Shown here piece after piece: positions 34,815 to 42,092 of a stretch of DNA of 64,000 nucleotides. How positions within the stretch are numbered: position 1 is the stretch's first letter; each line of letters starts with the position of its first letter. The DNA lies in NCBI RefSeq assembly GCF_014202425.1, contig NZ_JACHGT010000009.1, positions 62,001 through 126,000 of the forward strand. The letters are read 5' to 3'. This DNA is from Phytomonospora endophytica. GTDB lineage: Bacteria > Actinomycetota > Actinomycetes > Mycobacteriales > Micromonosporaceae. Made by a program: the position numbers and the translations under genes. The notes beneath the pieces were generated by a model. That model saw nothing but the letters and a program-made list of their open reading frames with translations, was not told the DNA's origin and did no database searches.

Positions 34815-35495
34815 CTAGTACCAGTTGTTCGCCTGCCAGAAGCCCCAGGCGCCGCAGGGCGAGTCGTACCGCCCCTTGATGTAGCCGAGGCCCCACTTGA
34901 CCTGCGTGGCCGGGTTCGTCGCCCAGTCGTCGCCCTCGCTGCCCATCTTGCTGCCGGGCAGGGCCTGCGGGATGCCGTAGGCACCCGACGACGGGTTCTC
35001 CGCCTTGTGGTTCCAGCCGCTCTCGTGGTCCCAGAGCGTGTTCAGGCAGCTCCACTGGTCCATGCCGAAGCCCTCGTCGAGCATCACGGCACAACCGATC
35101 GCGCGGTTGCCCGACAAGTGGTCACAGTCGGCCGGGACGTCGACCTTCGGGCCCGAACCGGAACCCGTCGAGGTCTCCCGCTCGGTCTCCTTCGGCTCGT
35201 CCGTCGGCTTCTCCGGCTTCGGAGTCTTGTCCGGCGACGGCGTCGGGGACGAAGGCGTCGCCGACGGCGCGGTCCGGTCGGTGCCGCGCGCGGCCTCGTC
35301 GTCGATACGGCGACTCGACGAGTCACCCGCGAACGAGGAAGCGGGCGTCGGCTCACCACCCGACACCACACCCAGCAGGGCGGCGCCGACGACGAGCAGG
35401 CCGACGGCCCCGAGGCTCACGAACCGGAGCCGACCCGGCGCGGTGAACCTCGCCAGACGTTCGCGGTCGAAGATGCGCTTGAGCTTGTCGCGCAC
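34815..35495 (-). CDS. Secreted transglycosylase-like protein 3 (Pro/Ser/Thr linker)
   Basis: A 226-residue diverged paralog of 31498 and 32343. It has a basic cytoplasmic start, a membrane helix (about 27-46, SLGAVGLLVVGAALLGVVSG), a long Ser/Thr/Pro/Lys linker (about 55-130, SSPTPSPDKTPKPEKP) in place of the acidic helix, and the same C-terminal domain: LSGNRAIGCAVMLDEGFGMD, TLWDHESGWNHKA, SSGAYGIPQALPGSKMGS and KWGLGYIKGRYDSPCGAW. The Glu of HESGW is kept. The GTG at 35495 has GGAAGGA upstream. It is transcribed opposite to its paralogs and lacks their leader fold. Confidence 0.86.
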   Translation of the reverse strand: MRDKLKRIFDRERLARFTAPGRLRFVSLGAVGLLVVGAALLGVVSGGEPTPASSFAGDSSSRRIDDEAARGTDRTAPSATPSSPTPSPDKTPKPEKPTDEPKETERETSTGSGSGPKVDVPADCDHLSGNRAIGCAVMLDEGFGMDQWSCLNTLWDHESGWNHKAENPSSGAYGIPQALPGSKMGSEGDDWATNPATQVKWGLGYIKGRYDSPCGAWGFWQANNWY

Positions 35496-35739
35496 GTTAG
35501 CGGTCCTTCCATAGGGAGCTGGGCCAGCCAGGGACCATTCCCGAAGACGAAAGGACGACTACTCACCGGCACGAGGTGACCATGACGAAACTCACTGCAA
35601 CCGGAGACAAGCGGAATCCGACATGTCGGTAGTGCCCGGGAGGAAGGTTCAAAGCGATGCCGGAAGCGGGGTGACGGAAGTCATCGAACAGGAGTTCGGT
35701 GACGGGAGACACTCGGCCGGTTTCGGCGGCGCCCGGGTT

Positions 35740-36230
35740 TTGGGCGGCGCGGACGAAACCGCCTGAAAGGTAGGGGATCGGGCTGTGCTTGTTTGGGCGG
35801 CGCGGACGGGGCCGGCTTGCGGGTGTGGGATCGGGCTGCGGCCCGCCGCCGGTGCCGGGTCCCCGGCGTGGGCGCCTCGGCGGAGGCGGGCTCGCGAAGC
35901 GAGACTCGCCCGTGGTGAGACTGCTGCGGCCGGGGTCCCGGCGTGCGGGAGCAGACGAGCAGGTCCCCGACCTGGGCGGGTGAGCTTGAAGGGCCTGTGC
36001 TTGTTTGGGCGGCGCGAACGAAACCGCCTTTGCGGCATGGGATCGGGCTGCGGCCCGCCGCCGGTGCCGGGTTCCCGGCGTGGGTGCGTCGGTGAAGCCG
36101 GACTCGGCGTGCGGTCGGCGCACGGGAGCCGCGAGCGGGTTCCCGGCGCGGGCGGGCTCGCGAAGCGAGACTCGCCCGCGCTGAGACTGCTGCGGCCGGG
36201 GTCCCGGCGTGCGGGAGCCACTGAGCGAGG
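35740..36230. repeat. Degenerate repeats of about 0.2 kb
   Basis: The blocks TTGTTTGGGCGGCGCG, ATCGGGCTGCGGCCCGCCGC, GGTGCCGGGT-CCCGGCGTGG, CTCGCGAAGCGAGACTCGCC and CTGCTGCGGCCGGGGTCCCG occur in the same order near 35785-35950 and 36000-36220. Fragments also occur at 35740. The CTCGCGAAGCGAG block is itself a palindrome, so each unit carries a hairpin. Confidence 0.8.
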
Positions 36231-36331
36231 CTCGCCCACGTGAGGTCGCTGCGGTCGGGGTCTCGGCGGGGGCGGGTCGCGCAGCGGGGATGCTCAGGCT
36301 TGTGGGCAGCGTTCGGCGGCGGGTGGGCGCG

Positions 36332-36397
36332 CGAAAAACGCACTCCCCCGCCGCCCCCAAAGGGGCCCCAAAAATCACGATACGGGCGAGGTGTGAC
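36332..36397 (+). repeat. Dispersed 66-bp intergenic element, copy 2
   Basis: CGAAAAACGCACTCCCCCGC, a CCCCCAAAGGGGCCCC core, AAAAATCACGATACGGGC and a final GTGTGAC. Same orientation as copies 1 and 4. Confidence 0.8.
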
Positions 36398-36422
36398 AGA
36401 ACGTGATGTAAGAATCGCTCGC

Positions 36423-36482
<60 letters not shown>

Positions 36483-36737
36483 CGAAGATTGTGGCCGGGG
36501 TCCGATCAGAGTGTGCGGCCACCTTAGAAGTGCGCCCAGAGTCGGCCAAGCGTGCGGGCGGCCAGCGTCGAGACTGCGCCCAGAGCCGATCAAGCGTGGG
36601 CGGATGACGCCGAGCGCCGGAGACCGGAGTGCGCGGCCGACCCTGCGTGAGGTTCGCGCGAGCGGGTCACGAGGCGAGGTTCCCGCCCGCGCGATCGGCG
36701 CACGGCAGGCGCGCCGCGAGCAAGAGTCCTGCCCGCC

Positions 36738-36794
36738 GGACCCGGACCCAAACCCAGACCCAAACCCCGACCCGGACCCGGACCCGGATCGGAC
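36738..36794. repeat. GACCCG/GACCCA hexamer array
   Basis: About nine degenerate hexamers (GGACCC, AAACCC, AGACCC, CGACCC) in tandem, ending just upstream of the prenyl transferase 3' end. Confidence 0.85.
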
Positions 36795-36848
36795 CGAACC
36801 AGACCGGTGCGGCCACAAAGACCAAGCCCAGCCCGCGAGCCCTCTCCC

Positions 36849-37631
36849 CTACGTCCCGAACCGCCGCTGCCGGTTCGCGTAGGACCGCAGCGCCCGCAAG
36901 AAGTCCGCGTGCCGGAAATCCGGCCAGTTCGCGTCGAAGAAGAAGTACTCCGCGTACTCCGACTGCCACATCAAGAACCCCGACATCCGCTGCTCGCCGC
37001 TCGTGCGGATCACCAGATCGGGATCCGGCTGCCCCTTCGTGTACAGGTGCTCGGCGATGTGGTGCACGTCCACGATCTCCGCCAGTTCCTCAAGCGAAGT
37101 CCCCGACTGCGCGTGCTGGTGCAACAGCGACCGAACCGCGTCCGCGATCTCCCGGCGTCCCCCGTAACAGATCGCCAGGTTCACCTGCGCGCCACCGTTG
37201 CGCGTCCGCGTCCGCTCCTCCGCCGCCTTCAACGCCCCCAAGTGCTGCGGCGGCAGCAGATCGATCGCGCCGATCATGTTCAGCCGCCACGGCTGACCGT
37301 CCTCGGCGAGTTCCGTCGCCAGATCCTCGATGATCTGCAGCAGCGGGTCGAGCTCGGCCGCCGGGCGCGACAGGTTGTCCGTCGACAGCAGCCAGATCGT
37401 GATGTGCCCGACGCCCATGTCATCGCACCATCGCAGGAACTGCTTGATGCGCTCGGCGCCGACCCGGTGACCGTCGTTGGGATTGATATAGCCCATCTCG
37501 CGGGCCCAGCGGCGGTTTCCGTCGACCATGACCCCGATGTGCCGAGGGAGCGGCTTGCCGGCGAGCTTGCCGGCGAGCCGCCTCTCGTAGACCCGGAGGA
37601 ATACCTTGTAGATCAGATCTTTCAACCACAC
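36849..37631 (-). CDS. cis-prenyltransferase (isoprenyl diphosphate synthase, UppS family)
   Basis: A 260-residue cis-prenyltransferase that condenses isopentenyl diphosphate units in Z configuration. Family motifs are HIGVMVDGNRRWAREMGY (catalytic Asp and diphosphate loop), ERIKQFLRWC, LSTDNLSRPAAEL, NLAICYGGRREIADAV, DLVIRTSGEQRMSGFLMWQS and EYFFFDANWPDF. The short N-terminal extension (YKVFLRVYERRLAGKL) resembles the mycobacterial short-chain Z-farnesyl diphosphate synthase group, but product length cannot be judged reliably. It starts at GTG 37631 and follows pckG by 21 bp on the same strand, so co-transcription is possible. Confidence 0.9.
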   Translation of the reverse strand: MWLKDLIYKVFLRVYERRLAGKLAGKPLPRHIGVMVDGNRRWAREMGYINPNDGHRVGAERIKQFLRWCDDMGVGHITIWLLSTDNLSRPAAELDPLLQIIEDLATELAEDGQPWRLNMIGAIDLLPPQHLGALKAAEERTRTRNGGAQVNLAICYGGRREIADAVRSLLHQHAQSGTSLEELAEIVDVHHIAEHLYTKGQPDPDLVIRTSGEQRMSGFLMWQSEYAEYFFFDANWPDFRHADFLRALRSYANRQRRFGT

Positions 37632-37652
37632 GGGTCTGAGCCTAGTCGCGGT

Positions 37653-39488
37653 TTATTCCACGCCAAGTCGGGCCTTCAGGGCATCGAGCTCCGCCCACAG
37701 CACACCGGGGAGTTTGTCCCCGAACTTCTCGAACCACTCCTGGACCAGCGGGATCTCCGCGCGCCACTCCTCGACGTCGACGTTGAGGACCGCGTCGAGC
37801 GAGGCCGCGTCGAGATCGAGGCCGTCGGTGTCGAGCGACTCGGGCGTCGGCACGAAGCCGATCGGCGTCTCGACCGCCTCCGCGCGCCCTTCGAGACGCT
37901 CCACGACCCACTTGAGGACGCGGCTGTTCTCGCCGAACCCGGGCCACAGGAACTTGCCGTCGTCGTCGCGGCGGAACCAGTTCACGTAGAAGATCGCGGG
38001 CATCTTGGAGGAGTCTCCGCCGTTGGCGCCCTTGCCCATCTCGATCCAGTGCCGGAAGTAGTCGGCGCCGTTGTAGCCGATGAACGGCAGCATCGCCATC
38101 GGGTCGCGGCGGACCACGCCGACCTTCCCGACCGCGGCGGCCGTCGTCTCCGACGACAGGGTCGCGCCGAAGTACACGCCGTGCGCCCAGTCGCGCGACT
38201 GTGTGACCAGCGGGATCGTCGAGGCGCGGCGGCCACCGAACAGGATCGCCGAGATCGGCACGCCCTTCGGGTCCTCATACTCGTCGGCGAGGATCGGGCA
38301 CTGCTGGATCGGCGTGCAGAAACGGCTGTTCGGGTGGCTGGAGGGCCCTTCCGAGTCGGGCGTCCAGTCCTTGCCGTGCCAGTCGGTGAGGTGCGCGGGC
38401 GGCTCGCCCATGCCCTCCCACCAGATGTCGCCGTCGTCGGTGAGCGCGACGTTGGTGAACAGCGAGTTGCCCTTGTCGATGGCGCGCATCGCGTTCGGGT
38501 TGGTCTTCCAGTCGGTGCCCGGGGCGACACCGAACAGGCCGTACTCGGGGTTGACGGCGTACAGGCGGCCGTCCTCACCGAAGCGCATCCACGCGATGTC
38601 GTCGCCGAGGGTCTCGACCTTCCAGCCCGGGATGGTCGGCTCGACCATCGCCAGGTTGGTCTTCCCGCACGCCGAGGGGAAGGCCGCGGCGATGTAGCGG
38701 ACCTCGTCTCGCGGGCTGGTGAGCTTCAGGATGAGCATGTGCTCGGCGAGCCAGCCCTCGTCGCGGCCCATCACCGAGGCGATGCGCAGCGAGTAGCACT
38801 TCTTGCCCAGCAGCGAGTTGCCGCCGTAGCCGGAGCCGAAGGACCAGATCTCGCGGCTCTCCGGGAAGTGCGAGATGTACTTGGTCTCGCTGCACGGCCA
38901 CGCGGTGTCGGCCTGGCCCTCGTCGAGGGGCGCGCCGACGGAGTGGAGCGCGGGCACGTAGACGGCGTCGTCGCCCATGGCGTCGAGAACGTGCGAGCCC
39001 ATGCGGGTCATGATGCGCATGCTGAGGGCGACGTAGGCGGAGTCGGTGATCTCGACCCCGTACATCGGGTTCTCCGCGGTGAGCGGGCCCATGCAGAACG
39101 GGATGACGTACATGGTGCGACCGCGCATCGAGCCGCGGTACAGCTCCGTCATCGTCTGCTTCATCTCGGCCGGCGCCATCCAGTTGTTGGTGGGTCCGGC
39201 GTCGGCCTCGTCGACCGAGCAGATGTAGGTGCGCTCCTCGACGCGCGCGACGTCGCTGGGGTCGGTGCGGGCCCAGAACGAGTTGGGCTTGTACTCGTCG
39301 TTGAGGCGCACCAGCGTGCCCGACGCGACGAGCTCGTCGGTCAGGCGGCGCCACTCTTCGTCGGAACCGTCGCACCAGACGACGCGCTCGGGGGTGGTGA
39401 GTTCAGCGACCTCGCGCACCCAGGCGGTCAGTCGGCTGTGGTTGGTCGGTGGATTTTCCAGCCCGGGGACCATGACCGGAACGCTCAT
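37653..39488 (-). CDS. pckG: Phosphoenolpyruvate carboxykinase (GTP)
   Basis: A 611-residue enzyme converting oxaloacetate plus GTP to PEP, GDP and CO2, the entry step of gluconeogenesis; the length is normal for the GTP class. Visible motifs are the P-loop [12 protein letters not shown] near residue 273 with the reactive Cys, [42 protein letters not shown] and [19 protein letters not shown] precedes the ATG at 39488. A CRP-like palindrome lies about 110 bp upstream, which fits carbon-source control, and glpX in the same window supplies the later FBPase step. Confidence 0.97.
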   Translation of the reverse strand: MSVPVMVPGLENPPTNHSRLTAWVREVAELTTPERVVWCDGSDEEWRRLTDELVASGTLVRLNDEYKPNSFWARTDPSDVARVEERTYICSVDEADAGPTNNWMAPAEMKQTMTELYRGSMRGRTMYVIPFCMGPLTAENPMYGVEITDSAYVALSMRIMTRMGSHVLDAMGDDAVYVPALHSVGAPLDEGQADTAWPCSETKYISHFPESREIWSFGSGYGGNSLLGKKCYSLRIASVMGRDEGWLAEHMLILKLTSPRDEVRYIAAAFPSACGKTNLAMVEPTIPGWKVETLGDDIAWMRFGEDGRLYAVNPEYGLFGVAPGTDWKTNPNAMRAIDKGNSLFTNVALTDDGDIWWEGMGEPPAHLTDWHGKDWTPDSEGPSSHPNSRFCTPIQQCPILADEYEDPKGVPISAILFGGRRASTIPLVTQSRDWAHGVYFGATLSSETTAAAVGKVGVVRRDPMAMLPFIGYNGADYFRHWIEMGKGANGGDSSKMPAIFYVNWFRRDDDGKFLWPGFGENSRVLKWVVERLEGRAEAVETPIGFVPTPESLDTDGLDLDAASLDAVLNVDVEEWRAEIPLVQEWFEKFGDKLPGVLWAELDALKARLGVE

Positions 39489-39600
39489 CGTCGCCTCTCC
39501 TCGTGGTTCACGTCTGACCGAAGAACCGCAGGTGACGCTGCGGATTCGTGGGAATGACCTCAGCGTAAGCCCAGGATTTGGGACCGCACCAGGGAGAGCT

Positions 39601-39616
39601 TGTGAAAGAGTGCACA
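39601..39616. promoter_or_regulatory. Possible CRP/GlxR-type site upstream of pckG
   Basis: TGTGAAAGAGTGCACA fits the TGTGA-N6-TCACA consensus with one mismatch (G for T in the right arm), about 112 bp upstream of the pckG start. Actinobacterial CRP homologs often regulate PEP carboxykinase. The call is by motif only. Confidence 0.4.
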
Positions 39617-39727
39617 AAGTTGCACGCGGCGGCGGACGTGTGCGCAGACGCGCAATCGCGCGCGGAAAGTGCCACACGTTCGCGCATCCGTCGCGCGTAT
39701 TTCAGGCCCTTGAAAGATCTTGCAGGC

Positions 39728-40597
39728 TCACGCGCGCGCGAGGGCGAGCGCGATAACCCCACCGAGCACCACGATCGCACCCGCGATCCGACGTGAAGCA
39801 CCCTTTTCGCGCAGGACGAGCCAGCCGAGGACGCTGCCGACGACGATGCTCAGCTCGCGGGCGGGCGCCACGAGGCTGACGTCGGCGTAGCGGTAGGCGA
39901 AGAGCACGAGGATGTAGGCGAGCGGGGCCAGGGTGCCGACGACGAGCACCGGGGTCCGGTGTTCGCGCCACACGCGACGGACCTCGTCGCGGCGGCGGAG
40001 GGCGTAGGGCGACAGCACGCTCGTGCGCACGACGTTGCTGACCCAGTCGAAGATGAACGGTGAGATGGCCAGGGGGCCGACCGCCCACGCGTCGAAGACG
40101 GTGTAGGTCGCGATGACCAGGCCGGTGGCGACGCCGTAGAGCACGCCGGCGGCGACCTTGCCGGTCCCGTCGCCTTTCTGGCTGAACCCGATGATGAGGA
40201 TGCCGCCGACGACGCAGGCCGCGCCGACCAGTCCGATGGGGCCGGGGCGTTCACCGAAGAAGAACATCGCCAGCAGCACCGAGAGGGCGGGCCCGGTGCC
40301 GCGCGCGAGGGGGTAGACGACGGTCATGTCGCCGTGCCGGTAGCCGCGCTGGAGGAGCGAGAAGTAGCCGAGGTGGATCAGCGCGCTGCCGATGAGGGCG
40401 ACGGGCACCCAGGGTGTCCAATGTGGAGGGCTGAGGACGAGGGCCGTCGCGCCGATGGGCAGGTAGATGACGGTGGAGACGCCGGCGTTGAGCCAGATGA
40501 AGACCACTCCGCCGTCGGAGGCGCGTTTGGCGTAGAGGTTCCACACCGCGTGACATAGGGCCGCGCAGAGGACGAGCAAGATCGCGAGTGGGTGCAC
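39728..40597 (-). CDS. EamA/DMT family transporter
   Basis: A 289-residue membrane protein with ten predicted helices in two EamA repeats. The first runs from ILLVLCAALCHAVWNLYAKR to LLAMFFFGERPGPIGLVGAA; the second from VLYGVATGLVIATYTVFDAW to SVVGWLVL-type sequence (VGSVLGWLVLREKGASRRIA). The drug/metabolite transporter superfamily exports amino acids, nucleotide sugars and similar solutes; the substrate is unknown. I start at GTG 40597, with a TTG at 40618 possible. It is divergent from the lipoprotein gene. Confidence 0.88.
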   Translation of the reverse strand: MHPLAILLVLCAALCHAVWNLYAKRASDGGVVFIWLNAGVSTVIYLPIGATALVLSPPHWTPWVPVALIGSALIHLGYFSLLQRGYRHGDMTVVYPLARGTGPALSVLLAMFFFGERPGPIGLVGAACVVGGILIIGFSQKGDGTGKVAAGVLYGVATGLVIATYTVFDAWAVGPLAISPFIFDWVSNVVRTSVLSPYALRRRDEVRRVWREHRTPVLVVGTLAPLAYILVLFAYRYADVSLVAPARELSIVVGSVLGWLVLREKGASRRIAGAIVVLGGVIALALARA

Positions 40598-40784
40598 GTG
40601 GCGTGACCCTAATACCAAGACCGGGGAAACGTTCAGTCCAATTCCCGCGCACCGGGACGGGCGAGACGGCCGTCACTTCGCGGGCCGCCGAGTCCACTGT
40701 GGGCGGAAAGAGGCCGAAACGTTACCGTGCCCGCGGGCGCGTGGATCCTACGATCGCCTTTCGGCCGCCTTGAGGGAGAAGCAG

Positions 40785-41210
40785 TTGACTACACGGTTCC
40801 GCCTTTTCGCCGTCACCGGCGCCTGCGCCCTCGCGTTGACGTTGAGCGCCTGCGGGAGCGACGGCGGCGACAGGAGCACGGCCGACCCGCGCGGGGAGGG
40901 CTCGGGGTCTTCGGCTCCGGCCGACGAGGAGCTGCCCGCCGACGTCGCGCTCTTCGAAGGGCGCTGGATCAGCAAGGGCAAAGACCTGACCTGCGACGCC
41001 GCCGGGAACTGCACCTACTCCGAGGACGGCGGCGAGGTGTACACCGGGACGATGACTCCGCTGGCCGAGGGAGTGTTCTCGCTGGAGATGACCATCGAGG
41101 GCGGCGGGCGGATGCTGTCGCTGACGGTCTCGCCGACGCCGAACGGCGCGGGGATCGAGGTCCGGGCGGGGGAAGGCGAGATCGTGCTGTACAGCAAGGA
41201 CGAGGGCTGA
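40785..41210 (+). CDS. Putative lipoprotein
   Basis: A 141-residue secreted lipoprotein. The signal peptide FRLFAVTGACALALTLSACG ends in the lipobox LSAC, with Cys as the lipidated residue, followed by a Gly/Ser/Asp linker and a domain of about 85 residues (LFEGRWISKGKDLTCDAAGN, GEVYTGTMTPLAEGVFSLEM) that reads as a small beta-barrel with two Cys. The function is unknown. The start is taken as TTG 40785 because GAGGGAG lies 8-14 nt upstream; an in-frame TTG at 40770 lacks such a site. Dispersed element copy 3 lies 30 bp after the stop. Confidence 0.75.
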   Translation: MTTRFRLFAVTGACALALTLSACGSDGGDRSTADPRGEGSGSSAPADEELPADVALFEGRWISKGKDLTCDAAGNCTYSEDGGEVYTGTMTPLAEGVFSLEMTIEGGGRMLSLTVSPTPNGAGIEVRAGEGEIVLYSKDEG

Positions 41211-41241
41211 GCGGGCGTCGGGCTCTCCGCCTTCGTGAAAT

Positions 41242-41308
41242 GTCACCGCTCGTCCGTATCGTGATTTTCGGGGCCCCTTTGGGGCGTGCGAGGGGACCGC
41301 GCGTTTCG
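41242..41308 (-). repeat. Dispersed 66-bp intergenic element, copy 3
   Basis: On the minus strand: CGAAACGCGCGGTCCCCTCG, CACGCCCCAAAGGGGCCCCG, AAAATCACGATACGGACGAG and a final GGTGAC. This is the most diverged copy and the only one in reverse orientation. It lies between the convergent lipoprotein gene and the 193-residue protein gene. Confidence 0.78.
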
Positions 41309-41405
41309 CTCGGCCGCCCGTCGCTGACGGCGGCGCCGGCCGCCGCCCCCGCTCGCTCGACGGCATGAGTGGAGACGGCGGGCCCACTCCCCCGCCGCCA
41401 TCGAC

Positions 41406-41987
41406 TCAGGTGATGTCGGGACCCTGGCGGCGCAGGGCGTCGACGGTCGTCATCGCCTCGCGCAGCTCGGCGAGCCACGAGTCGGCGTGCTCGCCGACGA
41501 GCCGCACGCACCAGCTCAGCGCGTCCGAGCGCGAGCGTGCGACACCGGAGTCGACGAGCGTGTCGAGGACCCAGCGCTCGGGCTGACGCAGGCGCGTCAT
41601 CACCGGGACGGTCATGTGCGTGAAGATCTCGCGCGTCGAGCCGCAGGAGGCCCCCCAGCTGGCCTTGCGGCGGAAGCGGTGGGTGATCTGCTGCGAGATC
41701 TGGATGCGCTGCTCGCGGGTGCCCTCGCGGAAGCGCGAGATGCGGCCCTCCTCGGCGGCGGCGCGGTCGGCGTCGGTGGCGTCGTCGTCGACGGTCGGCT
41801 CGGCGAGCCGCCCGATGATGATCATCTCGTCACGGTCGGCGAGGACCTCGGGCACGCCGACGAACCAGTCGTCGGGGACGCGCGCGCTGATCCAGCTGGC
41901 GGCGTCGTCGGTCGGCGGCAGGTCGGCGTACTGCCAGCCACCGGACGGGGTCCACATTCCGGTCCACTCGGGGTTCTGATGCTGCAT
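41406..41987 (-). CDS. Conserved actinobacterial protein of unknown function
   Basis: A 193-residue soluble protein. The N-terminus is Trp-rich (NPEWTGMWTPSGGWQYADLP, AASWISARVPDDWFVG), the middle is charged and helical (RISRFREGTREQRIQISQQI), and the C-terminus is helical (VARSRSDALSWCVRLVGEHA). The spacing of RSRSDALSWCVRLV recalls ribbon-helix-helix-like C-terminal helices, but I cannot place it in a named family. GGAGG precedes ATG 41987. An unusual dyad with direct repeats lies immediately upstream (42001-42051), so it is probably regulated on its own. It lies downstream of the asparagine-synthetase-like gene on the same strand. Confidence 0.75.
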   Translation of the reverse strand: MQHQNPEWTGMWTPSGGWQYADLPPTDDAASWISARVPDDWFVGVPEVLADRDEMIIIGRLAEPTVDDDATDADRAAAEEGRISRFREGTREQRIQISQQITHRFRRKASWGASCGSTREIFTHMTVPVMTRLRQPERWVLDTLVDSGVARSRSDALSWCVRLVGEHADSWLAELREAMTTVDALRRQGPDIT

Positions 41988-42000
41988 GGTCTTCCTCCCT

Positions 42001-42051
42001 TACGCCGAAACACCGTATCGGCGATTACAGCGTTACACGGTTTACGGCGTA
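42001..42051. promoter_or_regulatory. Dyad with triple direct repeat upstream of the 193-residue protein gene
   Basis: Outer arms TACGCCG (42001-42007) and CGGCGTA (42045-42051), and inner arms ACCGT (42012-42016) and ACGGT (42037-42041), are symmetric. The centre contains three direct repeats 8 bp apart: ATTAC, GTTAC, GTTTAC. This looks like an operator or promoter region. Confidence 0.5.
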
Positions 42052-42092
42052 GCGCCATCCACGCGGGTGTGATTCAGGGTCATCTCAGGGTT

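Noticed and set aside
36807-39557. A 916-codon plus-strand frame opposite pckG and the prenyl transferase.
   Set aside because: It is the antisense shadow of two certain genes; GC-rich codon bias on one strand commonly opens such frames.
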